This document shows positions 34,001-45,656 of a stretch of DNA of 64,000 nt, in pieces. The translations under genes were made by a program, and so were the position numbers. The DNA is from Heterohyrax brucei. Lineage: Eukaryota > Chordata > Mammalia > Hyracoidea > Procaviidae. Position 1 is the stretch's first letter. Every line of letters begins with the position of its first letter. The notes below the pieces were generated by a model. The model ran no database searches. It had not been told where the DNA came from and saw only the letters and a list, made by a program, of their open reading frames with translations. The stretch covers positions 158,714,329-158,778,328 of the forward strand of contig CM053143.1 in NCBI GenBank assembly GCA_028571685.1. The letters are read 5' to 3'.

Positions 34001-34890
34001 AGATAAACAGACCTTTGAGCACTGCTTTGGCTATATCCCATAGTTTCTGGTAGGAAGTGTTTTTGTTCTCATTGGAATCCATCAATTTCTTTAATTCATC
34101 CTTGATTTCCTATATAACTCATGTTTTTTTGAGCAAGATGTTGCTCAGTTTCCAAGAGTTCCACTTTCTATCCATGTTTTTTCTGCTATTGATTTCAACT
34201 TTGATGGTTTTATGATGTGAGAAGATGCTTTGCAGTAATTCAATGGTATGGATTTTGTTGAGCATTGCATTATGGCCTATCACGTGGTCAATTCTGGAGA
34301 ATGTTCCATGTGCACTGGAGAAGAAGGTGTAGTTGTCTGCTGATGGGTGGAACGTTCTGTATATATCAATGAGATTTAGTTGGCTAATTGTGTCAATGAG
34401 GTCTTCTGTAATCTTACTGAGCTTTTTTCTAGATGATCTGTCTAGTAATGAGAGTGGAGTGTTAAAGTCTCCCACTATTATTGTGGAGTCATCTAACTCT
34501 CTTTTGAGCGTAGTCAGTGTTTCTTTGACATATTTAGGTGCTTGACATTAGGTGCATAAATATTTAATATAGTAAAGTCTTGCTTGTGTACTGAACTTTC
34601 AGCAATAAATAATGTCCATCTTTGTCCACGATGGTGAATTTGACATTAAAATTGATTTTGTCTGAGATTAGAATTGCCACCCTTGCTCTTCTTTGTTCAT
34701 TGTTAGCTTGATATATATTCTTCCATCCTTTAATTTTCAGTTTGTTCCTGTCTTTAGGTCTCAAGTGAGTTTCTTGTAGACAACATATGGATGGGTCGTG
34801 TCTTCTGATCCAAGATGACACTTGGTGTCTCTTTACTGGAGCATTCAGTCCATTCACATTCAATGTAATTATTGATAGGTATGTGTTCAC
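31050..34890 (-). pseudogene. L1 ORF2 (endonuclease-RT), broken
   Basis: It would encode the L1 endonuclease-reverse transcriptase. It starts at 34890 with MNTYLSIITLNVNGLNAPVK. Endonuclease motifs are CLQETHL, GDFNTPLS (34475) and SRIDHVIGH. The RT is largely in one 402-codon frame (33297-32089): DAEKAFD at residue ~65, [14 protein letters not shown] at ~110, FADD at 165-168. That frame ends in TAA (32089-32091) within 'FNKWCW*NW', where an older copy has Gln. The C-terminal Cys-rich segment (31775-31233) is in another frame and ends in TAG at 31233-31235, replacing the usual Trp after EWIGKL. Frames at 34890, 33297 and 31950 agree, while those at 34475, 33845 and 31775 are shifted. Confidence 0.9.
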
Positions 34891-35321
34891 TGCTGCTATT
34901 GTGATATGTTTATTTTTATGTTGATGTTTTCTCTGTTGTTCTTATTAGTCTGTTCTGGGACACTCTTTTTTGTGAGTAGATTTTTCACCTTTTTCAGAGC
35001 TGGTTTTATAGTTGTTCAGACTCGTGTGTTAGATTTCTTGAAATGGTATGATATATCTTTGTTGTGCTTTATAGCTGCCCCTATGAACCCCCTTAATAAA
35101 CTATTTATAAACCCAATTTTAATTACTACCAGTCTTGTCATCTTCCTCTCCATCTGGAAGGACTATAACGACTGTAGTACATCCCTCTCTTTATTATGAT
35201 GACACCATAGTTTTCATGATGATCACTAGATTGCTTCTTTCCAAATCAAAGCTGTGATTTACTTTGGAGCCTTCCCTAAATGAGTAGAGTATTGAGTAGT
35301 GTGTCATTCTAAAATATAAAG

Positions 35322-36233
35322 TTAGTGGTTTCGTTCTTCTAAGCCAAAGCCAAAGACTTCTTTCAGCATTTCTTGTCGTTTGGGTTTGGTTTTTACAAAG
35401 TCTCTGAGTTTCTGTTTATCTGGGAATGTCTTAATTTCATTTTTGTATTTGAAAGATAGTTTTGCAGGATCTATAATTCTTGGTTGGAAGTTCTTCTCCT
35501 TCAAGAATTTGAATGTGTGGTGCCACTGTCTCCGTGCCAGCATGGTTTCTGCTGAGAAATCTGACGAGAGCCTATAGGATTTCCCTCTGAATGTTAGCTT
35601 TGCCTTGAGTCTTGCTGCCTTTAAGAGTTGCTGCTTATGTTTCATTTTGTTAAGCTTGATTATAATGTATCTTGGAGTCTTTCTTTTGAGATCTATGTTG
35701 GGTGGCATACGATAGACATCTCAGATGTCTATATTCTCTTCCTTCATGATTTCTGGAAAGTTCTCTTTCAGCAGCTCAGCAACAATACTCTCTGTGTTCT
35801 CAGATGTCTCACCCTGTTCAGGGACTCCAATTAATCGAAGGTTGTTCCTCTTAATAGAGTCCCACATGCTTCTTAATGTTTCTTCATTTTTCTTGTTTCT
35901 TTTTTCTGTTTTCTGCTCATAGACACTGGCATCAGTAGCTCTATCTTCCAAGTCAGAAATTCTTTTTTCCATTTGTTCCATTCTGTTTTCTTGGCTTTGC
36001 ATGGAAGTTTCTATGTCTTTGATTTTCTTCTTGATCTGTTGGATTTCAGAGTTCTGGTGTTCCATCAGGTCGAACAACTTGCTTAATTTTTCATTTTGTT
36101 CTGCTGCATTTTGTATAAGGTCTAGAAGGGCTCTGTATATAATCAATTTGTATTCACTTCCTGATGCTTTCATAAAAGTTTCTTCATCTGGAAAACTCCT
36201 TGTTTGCTTTGTTTGGGAGCCTTCTGAAGCCAT
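35322..36233 (-). pseudogene. L1 ORF1 with an in-frame stop
   Basis: Encodes the L1 RNA-binding chaperone. The start chosen is the ATG at 36231-36233 (MASEGSQTKQ), conserved with the plus-strand L1 at 46744. An open extension reaches 36281. Coiled-coil heptads occupy roughly residues 60-125 (KLFDLMEHQNSEIQQIKKKI..MEQMEKRISDLEDRA). The RRM region follows (NLRLIGVPEQGE), then the C-terminal domain (KRKTPRYIIIKLNKMKHKQ..RLKAKLTF) and the end KPKRQEMLKEV. The two open parts (36281-35721 and 35708-35322) are in the same frame, split by a stop after ENIDI. About 303 codons from that ATG. Confidence 0.9.
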
Positions 36234-37279
36234 GAGTGATTGCTTGTATGCCACAATTGTCTGTTGCTTTTTGTGTCCCATGTGAGTATTCAGAGGCTGG
36301 AAGAGGTACTGTGAGGATGGATTTCAAATGTTTCTCTAGGCTGTCTTCAAATGTAAAGCAAAAGGTATCTGACCAATTCACAAGTCAGTTAGGTTTTCAG
36401 GTGTAGAGGTCCCTCTTCTCATCTGACAAAGTTAGCAGCACTATATCCAACCCCAGATGATAACAAACTAGTTCAGAATACAGTAATGCTACTGCCCTGT
36501 TGGCCCCTGCTGACCAGGCCTAGCCTTAGCCAACACTGCATTGACTACTGGTTTTGTTATAGAAAAGTGCTCTCCTGTGGGCAGGCTATAGCTCCCAAGC
36601 TAAGAATTAGGTCCAGCTGTGGCCACCGTACCCAAGATGGCATCCTCCACACAGGCAGCAGGCAGAGGGGCTAAAGGTGCTGAGAGGTAGTGATTCCTCT
36701 GCTTCTGTTGCAGGGCCCCCAATGCAGGCAGCACTGTGGAAAATCACTACTTTTCTGTTGGAGAAGCACTGTCCCATTTGCAGGCGCTGGCTCCCAGGCT
36801 AAGAACGAGGTCCCACTAAAATCTCGGTTCCCACATGGCGTCCCACACCCTGACTGCGGAGCTCTGCACAAACCCCACTGAAGCAGCTACAATACAAAAG
36901 GCTCAAAGTGTCTAGATTAACAGAGTCCCAAGCCTGTGTCTCAGAATATGGGAATTTGGCCTGCCTATCCCCGCAGCAGGGCGTCTGAGTCCAGCCACCA
37001 GGCAAGACCCAGCTCTGCTCGCCAGCCGAGAGAGAGGAAAAAAAAGTCAAACTGGTGCGTTTACCTTCCATCCGTGAGAGCCGGGGCTAGCCAGGAGCAG
37101 GAGTCAGCAAAAGAGAGGAGGTTTCTTGAGGAGTGGTATGAAGTCCCAATGAACAACTCTGTGCTGTGTCCTGAGGGTGATTAAGTGATCAGAAGGCTCT
37201 GTTTGATTGTCAGTTCAGGTCTTGGTTTCCAGAGGGATATAAGGACACGTGTGTTTAGTCCGCCATCTTTACTCCTCCC

Positions 37280-37296
37280 ATCCACTGATCTTTCTT
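37280..37296. repeat. Target site duplication, right copy
   Basis: Identical 17-bp copy of 30049-30065. The original uninterrupted locus is unique AT-rich DNA. Confidence 0.95.
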
Positions 37297-37670
37297 AATA
37301 ATAACATTCTTTAGATGATTTTATTATGGAACTTTAGTTTCTGGAATCGTGTTAATTCTATTTCATAGCCAAGCTTTACATACGACGTAAGACATCTAAA
37401 ATTGAAATCAGCACGTTCTCTCAATGTACTCTAGATTTATTTTTCTTGAAAAATATTCAAGGTATGTCTTAATAGGTAGTTTTATTCACATTCGCTGATA
37501 ATGCTCTGCATAGACTGAGTTAGTAATTAATAGGAAAACTTATGTTACAGATTATAGTACGAAATAATTTAGCAAAATATTCATTTTGTATTAAAATCGT
37601 ACTAGTACAATGATTAAATTAAAAAACAAAATTAAACATCTTTAAATACTTGAAATTCAATGTAGGGCTC
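37297..37670. other. Unique AT-rich DNA
   Basis: Nothing recognised. Confidence 0.5.
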
Positions 37671-38125
37671 TGTCATGGATTGAATTTTTTTCCACTGCTC
37701 CAAGAAATCTGTGTAGCAGTTTATCTAGAGCATGAGTTCTCGTATTGTGTTCTGTTCCTCCGTTTTGTAAATCCTGCCTCCATGATGAGAATGAGGGTGT
37801 GTGGGGAGTAGTTGTGTCAGTGGGGTCAAGACTCAGTGTGTAATATTGTTTTGTGTCTTGAGGCAGTCTCTTGAGATACAAGGGAATAAAGCCAGCAGAG
37901 ATTTCTGGGGACCTTGTACCACTGAGAAGCTGTGCAGGAAGCTGAGCATGTCCTTGGGAAGACTGTCAACAAGGACCTTCCTCTACATCCAGCAAAGAAA
38001 GCATCCCTTGGAGCTGACACCCTGAATTTGGAATTTAACTTATTGGACTGTGACAAATAAAATTTCTCTTTTTGAAAACATTAACTGGAAGTATTCTGTT
38101 AAAGCAGCACTAGATGTGTAAAACA
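37671..38125 (+). mobile_element. MaLR-like solo LTR, near full length
   Basis: It begins 'tgtcatggattgaatt' and ends near 'aagcagcactagatgtg'. Inside are 'tttgtaaatcctgcctccatgatg', 'gggaccttgtaccactgagaagc', 'aaggaccttcctctacatcc' and 'tggagctgacaccctgaatttgga', then 'tggactgtgacaaataaaa' with the polyadenylation signal. Typical MaLR layout. An old, broken solo LTR with no internal part. Confidence 0.75.
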
Positions 38126-39837
38126 GGCTGTAATATCATGTAATAAAGTTTTAAAAACATAGTAATAGTTAACTCTTTAATTATTTATTATTATAAGATG
38201 TTACCAGAATTTTTAGAATTACAGTGAATACCTGATTCAGTTCTTTAAATCAGGATTCAAGTTATATATAATTATTTAAAGAGTCATTAGGTGCAATAGC
38301 ATGAAAATCTGTAAGAGTTCATATACCATTCCTTTTGTACTATGTAACAGAAAATTATAAGTTGGAATTGAATGGATTTCAATGGTTTGGTTTTTGGTAT
38401 TACATGTTATTTGAATAGAGTGGCATAAATAAAATCTTTATAAATTACTAAAATTTATTCAGACACGTTATTTTAGAAGATACAATGTCACAAAACCATA
38501 ATTTAAAAGTGACTCAATCCCAAGTAAACAGTACTTATTCATTTAAAGGAACATATTTTTAATATGCTTAAAAGGTGCAAATTATAAAAATAGTTTAGCT
38601 CCCGAACTCCCTTTGGAAAGTAGAGATAACAACACAAGTAGCTACAGAATTTTATGTAAGCAATAACTAAGGTTATTTTACAGCACTTTCAAAAATATAG
38701 ACATCTGAAATATTTGGTGATTATATAAATATTGCACATACATATATATTGCTTTGTAGAGGAAGTAGAACATATGAAAGCATGTATCTTATGAGTTTAA
38801 AATAAAAATAAGCTTATATTTTTCTTCTCGTAATGTTTATAGTAAATTTCAAACGCCATAAGGTTAGAAATGACTGTTTTGACCTAATAATGTCACCGTT
38901 TGCAAGGTAACTATAATTTTTCCTGCCAATATATAAATATAATTACTATGAAATTCAAAGGTGTGCAGAAACTTTAACAAGCATAATCTAATCAAGTTTT
39001 AAAATGCTTGGCTACAGCTGACCTTTAAACATGTGTTCTAATCAATAATGAAATTTTATTTTACACCTTGTAATAGTACTTTGAATGACATTATGAAGTT
39101 ACACGAGGAAGTACACTTGAACAAGTAAGCTTTCAAATAATGCAATGCATTTTTTAGTTTATATTATTAATGGCAAGAATATGAAATGTACGTGAAAATC
39201 ATAGTTACAATAATATAGTAGATTTAAATTATTCCTTGGAATTGAGTTTAATTTCAAGAAATATTTTAAATGGATATTTCATTCCAAGTAAACAGTGATT
39301 TTAAGGTTCTGAGAGGAAAACTCAATTCAAAACTTTGCTTTCAAAATGATAATATATTTTTTTAACATTTAACGAAATGTAAGAAGCTTGCTGAAACAAT
39401 GGCAGGCAATGGGGTAAAAGTAATGTGGGTATTTTTTTTTCCCCAGTAGCTACTATGTCACCTTTTTTTTTTTCTTTTTTTCTGGTGGAATACTTGTAAA
39501 ATATACCAGTAAAATATAACTAACTATAAGTATATTTTCTTGAGATAACCACCTTTCACATGTTGCCTATACTGTTTAATACGCGCTGTTTATGTTGGGC
39601 CATTTAAATGTGATTATCATCTAACAATGCCGTTTTATTTTAGTTCCAATGGAAAAGGCTCCAGTAAATTTTAGCTTAATTTCTGCCTTACTTTCAGACA
39701 GCATCATGCAACAGAGATTCAGTTATTATCAAGAAGCACTTTCATGATTGTTGTACAGCATTGTATAGTAATTCTATGAATTTGAAATTTTATATTCAGT
39801 TTTTACCTATGTCATCAACCGTTTCCTAGAGATTACT
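38126..39837. other. Repeat-free AT-rich DNA
   Basis: About 1.7 kb with no repeat I recognise, no SINE and no coding frame. A T/C-rich run lies at 39430-39485. This is the longest clean block here and could hold conserved non-coding sequence, but only comparison could show that. Confidence 0.5.
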
Positions 39838-40014
39838 GTTGTTAGGTGCCCTCTACTGGGCTCCAATTCATAGTGACCCTATGGACAATAGAATGAAATA
39901 CCACCCAATCTGGTGCTAACCTCACAGTGTTGCCATCTTTGAGCCCACTGTTGTAGTTACCATGCTAGTCCACCTCTTTGAGGGTCTTCCTCTTTTTTAC
40001 TGACCCTCTACCTC
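39838..40014 (-). mobile_element. RTE 3' end fragment
   Basis: The reversed RTE terminus reads 'gttgttaggtgccctctactggg', 'catagtgaccctatgga', then 'tttgagggtcttcctc'. Only the last ~175 bp. It abuts the MaLR LTR that follows. Confidence 0.75.
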
Positions 40015-40017
40015 ACT

Positions 40018-41372
40018 TTTGTGGAATGAATTATGTGCCTTCCAAAGTGTGTGTTAACTAGGCTGGGCCACAATTCCTGGTATTGTGTGATTATCCACCT
40101 TTACATCATTTGATGATTTTCTTATGTGTTGTAAATCCTACACCATGATGCCAGTGAGACCAGGATTGAAGGCAGTTATATTAATGTGAAAGACCTAGTC
40201 TACAAGACTGGGTTGTAACTTGAATCAATCTCTTATGAGATAGAAAAGAAAGAGGAAAAGGCCTTTATTCCACCAAGACAGCAGTGTCAGAAGCAGAGCA
40301 CACCCTTTGAACTCAAGTTCCCTGTGTGAGAAGCTGGAGGACCAGAGAAAGATGGAGGACAAGGAACTTTCTCTAAAACCAACAGAGAAAAAAAGCCTTC
40401 CCTGGATCTGACACCCTAAATCTATACATCTAGCCTATCAGACTGTGAGAGAACAGATTTCTGTTTGTTAAAGACATTCACTTACATTTGTGTTATAGCA
40501 GCACTAGATAATTAAGACGGAACTTGGTATCACGTAGTGGAGTGTTGCTCTAACAGATACCTAAAATGAGGAAGCAGTTTTGAACTTGTGAACAGGTAAA
40601 GGCTAGAAGAGTTTTAAAGTGCCTGATAGTAAAAACCTAGATTGCCTTGAGGAAGCAATCAACCTTGTTGGTGGAATCATTGACATCAAAGATAATTCTG
40701 GTGAGGATTCAGAAGGAAGTGAGGAGAGATGCTACATGAGAGATGGTCCCGACAGTGAGAAGTAACAACAAAGAAATGATCACTGCAGAGCCAGGAGACC
40801 TGTGCAAGATAGCACTGAGGCCTACCCTACAAAGTGAAAGAGCTGAAGGCACAGGAGGCTTCCTGGAGGAGCAGGGTGACTCCTTGTCCTCACAAGTAGA
40901 GCCAGACATTTCAATTCACAGAACAAGATCACTGAGTGCCTTCTGGCAAAAGTTAACTAGGAGATTGGCCTGCCTCTAGGCACTTAATTGGTGGAGCTGA
41001 AGAGTTTTGGAATACTTGCCTCAGCAAGGCAAACCCAAGGGGTGGGTCCCCCATGGCTGGCAGCCTAAGGAGTGAGAAAACAGAAGCCTAAGAGATAAGA
41101 ACACAGGAAGTAGAGCTGCCTCAATCTCAAAGGATGGGGCCACAGCCTCTGGTGTCTCAAGGGTGCAGCCATGGCATCTGGGGTTGTAAAGGTGGGGTCA
41201 CAGCCTCCTAGGTTTCAAAGAACCAGATCTTTACCAGGTTGGTTCCAGAAAGTGTTTCTGCCTTTCAAGGGTGCCAATAGGATCAGGCCAGCTTTGCTAA
41301 CCAAAGCTTGGGAGGCAGGATTGCTGAGCCAAAGGGGCAGAAGAACAAGGATTGTACAGCAGCACTAAATAA
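40018..41372 (+). mobile_element. MaLR-type element: LTR plus internal part
   Basis: A 5' LTR (40018-40516) begins near 'gtggaatgaattatg' and ends 'gcagcactagataa'. The internal sequence that follows opens with 'ggaacttggtatcacgtag' and 'gttgctctaacagatacctaaaatg', as in THE1/MLT1 internal regions. A short 'tacagcagcactaaataac' at 41353-41372 resembles the end of a second LTR, most of which is missing. Non-autonomous ERVL-MaLR relative, clearly broken, old (probably early in the afrotherian or placental lineage). Confidence 0.7.
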
Positions 41373-41379
41373 CAAAGAC

Positions 41380-42185
41380 ACTTGCTAAGCGTAATGTCTT
41401 TTTCCAAGGACTGGTGCCTCCTGATAATGTGTCCAAAATATGTGAGACAACATCTCACAATCCTTTCTTTCAAGAAACATTCTGGTTTTACTTCTTCCAA
41501 GACAGGCTTGATTGTTCTGGCAGGTCTGGTATAGTCAATATTCTTTGTGAACACCATAATTCAAAGGCAACAATTCTTCTCTGGTGTGATGTATTCATTC
41601 TCCATCTTTCACATGCATTTGAGGTAACTGAAAATACCATGGATTGTGACAGGCACACCTTATATCTCAAAATGACGTCTTTGCTTTTTGAAGCTTGAAT
41701 AAGCTCTTTTGAAGAAGATTTTTTTGTTGTTGGGTATCATCAAGCCAGTTCTGACTCACAGTGACCCTGTGTACAACAGAAAATGCTGTTCCATCCCATG
41801 CCAGTCTTGCAATCCGTGTTTAGCTTACACTTACTGTTGCAGCTGCTGTGTCCATCCACCTCACCAAGGGTTTTCCACTTTTTTTGCTGACTCTTTACCA
41901 AGCATGATGTCCTTCTGCAGGGACTGATTCCTCTTGACAAGATGTCCAGAATATGTGAAATGTAGTCTCACCATCCTTGCTTCTATGAAATATTCTGGTT
42001 GTACTTTTTCCAAGACAAATTTTTTCACTCTTTTGAAAGTCCATGGTGTATTCAGTATTTACACAATGTAGTACAGAGTTGGGTTCCTTGACTTCTGCTT
42101 TCATCAGCATCGACTGTAGATCTAAAATGAAATCCTTGGCAACTTAAATCTTTTATTTATCTTTATGTTGCTCATTGGTCCGTAG
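41380..42185 (-). mobile_element. RTE LINE interrupted by another RTE
   Basis: Outer copy: 41380-41706, reversed C-terminal text from 'gcgtaatgtctttttccaaggactgg' to 'ctttgctttttgaagcttg', continuing about 42075-42185 with 'ctgctttcatcagcatcgactgtagatctaaaatgaaatccttggcaac'. The gap is filled by a second RTE 3' end. Lacks its own 3' terminus. Broken. Confidence 0.7.
41727..42070 (-). mobile_element. RTE 3' end inserted in another RTE
   Basis: It starts with the RTE terminus 'gttgttgggtatcatcaagcc', 'cacagtgaccctgtgtacaacaga', runs through 'gcatgatgtccttctgcaggg', 'caagatgtccagaatatgtga', and stops near 'tcagtatttacacaatg'. A ~340-bp 5'-truncated insertion, younger than its host copy. Confidence 0.7.
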
Positions 42186-43179
42186 GGCAGCCAGAAGAAG
42201 AACTTCCTAGTTTACTTTTGAAAAGAACTAACCAGTGAAAACTTTATGAATGTTGAGAATGGATTGCCATAAATGATGCCTAGAGAACTTAGCAGAGACC
42301 TACATATCAGTCCCCAAATTTAAACATTTTTGTTCAATGGGGCAAAAACTATATATCTTGCAGAAACACGATTATTACAAGAAAGTTGTGAAAATGTTTC
42401 CATTTTCTTCCTAATCACATATGTCGTGTCATTCAGAATGGAACAGACAGAAAGATTCCACTTCATCAACAATACTCACTTATTTTCTACTTTTGCAAGC
42501 ATAACTGAGAGTGTGTCCATGCCCTGTTTTCCAGAGCTGCCTTTGTTTCTGATACATGAGGTTATTAGCTCAGGGGAATTAATTAGGTTTTATTGAGTGT
42601 ATGTTTTTCTTCTTGAATAATCATAGTCAGCTTTCTCTTTAGTCTGGTTTTACACATTGCCTTGTAGAAACACCTTGAATTTTCTTATATGTGTATGATA
42701 TCATTCGTGTGCTTCTAGGAATAACACAGATTTTCCTTTATATTTTCTTGATTACTATATTGCCAATTTGTAGATGTATGGTTAGTTCATTACTGCCAAA
42801 ATGTTAAATTATTTATAAAAAGCTTCCTATAACATGTAAGTATTTAGAATATATTGAAAGCCATCAACTCACTATTACTATTTTCATAGGGTCTCCGGTC
42901 TATGTAAAATCCTGAAAGAGTAGTGATGTTTTATAATGACTATTTTGGATGCTTTTTAAATACTTTGTATTAAACTTTTTATTGCAGACTAAAGGTTCAC
43001 AACTGTTGGTATAAACAGTAAGTACGCGTATATACCCACACATAAATAAACACAGTGTAGATTTCTTTAGAAATGATTCTTTAAAGTAATTCTGAAACAT
43101 TTGACAGTTTCTATTTTGGGTTGAGTATGTGAACCATTTGCTGCAAATCTTTTAAGCAGGTCTCCACACTATACCAAAA
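42186..43179. other. Unique AT-rich DNA
   Basis: No gene or recognised repeat. Open frames at 42330-42596 and 42900-43100 show no domain. Confidence 0.5.
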
Positions 43180-43228
43180 TATAAACAAACACTGCCATCA
43201 AGTTGATTCTTATAGTGGACCCTACAGT
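43180..43228 (-). repeat. SINE 3' tail fragment
   Basis: Reversed 'aaacaaacactgccatcaagttgattct'. From 43229 to 43588 the sequence is unique. Confidence 0.5.
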
Positions 43229-43600
43229 AATCATAGTTAATTTCTATTTATTAATTAAAAGTCCTTTGCTAACATAAAGAGTGGGTAAGACTAGATTCAG
43301 TCTTTAAATATATATGCTTGTCGTTATGGTGACAATCAGACTACAAAATTGTACCTCCACTTTTTAAGGTATTTAAGATTGAATTATTCTCTGCCTTAAA
43401 TCCAAGAGAAAATATAACCTTATGGCTGTCAAAATGTGTATTAAATAATCCTTCAGACTGATGTGTGAGATTAGCATACTGCAACACATGTTTGTTACTT
43501 TATAAAGAACCTCTGAACTATTTTACTTATTTTGAAATAATGCTTTTGTTAATTTATACTGAATTCTAATGTACACATTGTCATTCTGTGGATTTTCTTT

Positions 43601-45301
43601 TTTTTAATATATTTTTTTTCTTATGATTGAGTGAGAATATACAATCCCATATTAATTTGCACACTTGCCAATGAGCAGCTCCCACTGTTCTCCCTGCCCC
43701 ATGACAGCACTCTCCTTTTCTCCACTCTGTATATGTCATATCCTCCTAACAGTCTCCTATCCCCTCTGCTCTACCCTCTCCCCTATGTCCAGTAAGAGGT
43801 CAGCTGGATGACATCCTATAGATGCATAGAACCATAAAGTGCACACATGGTATGGTCGCACTGTGTCACCAAGTCCAATCCATTTCTGCATGAAGAATTG
43901 ACCTCCGTTATGATTTATGGACACGGGCAGCATCAGGGCCAGGGGCCATTCTCCCAGAGGAACTACAAGACCCCTGGACCATCAACTGTGGTCTTTTAGT
44001 GAATATTTCAGGGTGCACCACTTTTTATTTTCATGTTGCCTGTGAGACTCAACTTTGTGAGACCCATCACGGATATCACTGGTAGATGCTGGGCACCACG
44101 TGGTTCTTCCGGTCACATGCTGATGTAGTCACCTGCTCACTTGGGTCTCTCTGTCTTCTGGGTTCTCTTTCCCCCATGTTGTTTTAGTACTTGATGAGCA
44201 TCCATTCCTGCTAAGTTGGGACAATTTCATGTACCTCAGATGGCAGCTTAACAGCTTTTAAGACCCCAGAAGACACTCACCAATTTAGGGTGCAGAAGAC
44301 TTTCTTAAAAAAATGCTAGTTGTGCCAATTGGCCTCAGTTTCCCCTGAGAGCACGGTCCCCAGCCCCCTGCCCCAGCTACTCCATGCTTACAATACTGGG
44401 TTAAAATGGGAGGAGTAATCATGTTATGTTGAAGTCCAGTTAATATTTATCTTCTATCTAATATGTGGTATCACTGATTTCACCCAACCAAATTTCTATC
44501 AAGTATCTAATCTAAACCCTCACCCCCTCACCCTCCCTCCCTCCCCTTACTTGCAGCCCTCAAAGAGTATTTTCTTCTATGCATGACTCTGTTTTTAATT
44601 TCTTACCATAGAGGTCTCATACAATATTTGTCCTTCTGTCACGGACTACTTTCACTCAGCATAATATCCTCCAATTAAAATCAGGTCATGACATGTTTCC
44701 TAAAACCGTCATTGTTCTTTATCATTGTGTAGTGTTCCATTGAGTATATATACTATAATTTACCTATCCATTCCTCTGTTGTTGGACATCTAGGTTGCTT
44801 CCATCTTTTTGCTGTTGTAGACTGTGCTGTGACAAACATTTGTGTGCATGTTTCAGTAGGTGTGAATGGCCTTGATTCTGCAGGATATATTCCAAGCAGT
44901 GGAATTACTGGGTCCAATGTTATATCTATTTTGATCTTTTTAAGAAAGTGCCAGATTGATTTCCAAAGAGGTTGCACCATTTTGCAATCTCACCAACAGT
45001 GTAGGAGAGTTCCAATTTCTCCACAGCCTCTCTAGCATTTGTTGTTTTGCATTTTTTGGATCAGAGCCAATCTTGTTGGGGTGAGATAGTATCTCATTGT
45101 AGTTTTGATTTGAATTTATTTAATAGCTAATAATCACGAGCATGTCCACATGTGTTTTTCGGCTGCCTGGCTCTCCTCTTTAGAGAAGTCTCCATCTCCT
45201 TTGCCCATCATTTAATTGGATTATTTATCTTTTTTTTGTTGACATTTTGAAGCATTTTATAGGTTATGGAGATCAGGCATAGATCTGACATATAGTTACC
45301 A
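43601..45301 (-). mobile_element. 5'-truncated L1 LINE
   Basis: A 1.7 kb minus-strand L1: T-rich 3' end, 3' UTR with the C-rich tract at 44520-44548, and the C-terminal end of ORF2 (44980-44753: MVQPLWKSIWHFLKK, EEWIGKL). The frame ends in TAG at 44753-44755, the same codon as in the full-length L1 at 31233. Flanked by the 12-bp duplication 'tggattttcttt' (43589-43600 and 45302-45313). Same subfamily as the 30066-37279 copy. Confidence 0.9.
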
Positions 45302-45417
45302 TGGATTTTCTTTATGATATTTGAGTAATTCTTTTCTAGTAGAAACCAATATATTACCTGCCAAGCAACTCTATAATTATTTGTCAAATGCTTATGTAAA
45401 AATTACCTTAATATATT

Positions 45418-45462
45418 AGCCAAGTGCCAAGTGCCGTCGAGTCAGATCCGACTCATGGTTAG
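45418..45462 (-). repeat. SINE tail fragment with palindrome
   Basis: Reversed 'gccaagtgccgtcgagtcagatccgactcat'. The 'gagtcagatccgactc' core is a near-perfect 16-bp palindrome, seen also at 61781. Confidence 0.6.
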
Positions 45463-45497
45463 GGTGTAACTTTTTAAAATAAAATAAAATCATAATG

Positions 45498-45656
45498 TGA
45501 ATGTTGTTGTTAGGTTCCATAAAGTCAGTTCCTACTTACAGCAACTTCATGTACAACAGAGGGAAACACTGCTTGTTCCTGCATCAGCCTCCTATTTATT
45601 ACTACTTTTGAACAATTGTTATAGTCACTGTATCAATCTATGTCACTGAGGGTCTT
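45498..45656 (-). mobile_element. RTE LINE 3' end, left of an L1 insertion
   Basis: The reversed RTE terminus 'gttgttgttaggttccataaagtc' runs to 'actgagggtcttcc', where an L1 5' end starts. It continues at 48529. Confidence 0.8.

Larger units (their letters stand above)
30066..37279 (-). mobile_element. Full-length L1 LINE, youngest copy in the window
   Basis: A 7.2 kb minus-strand L1 with perfect 17-bp target duplications. The T/A-rich 3' tail is at 30066-30103. The 3' UTR runs to about 31050 and has a C-rich (G-rich on the sense strand) tract at 31006-31035. ORF2 remnants span about 31050-34890, ORF1 35322-36233, and the 5' UTR 36234-37279, ending in the reversed start 'ggaggagtaaagatggcgg'. 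The A-rich tail is interrupted by T every 3-5 bases, suggesting some age. Long uninterrupted frames (402, 186 and 180 codons) make it the best preserved copy, but several stops and frame changes remain, so it is not mobile. Confidence 0.95.
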
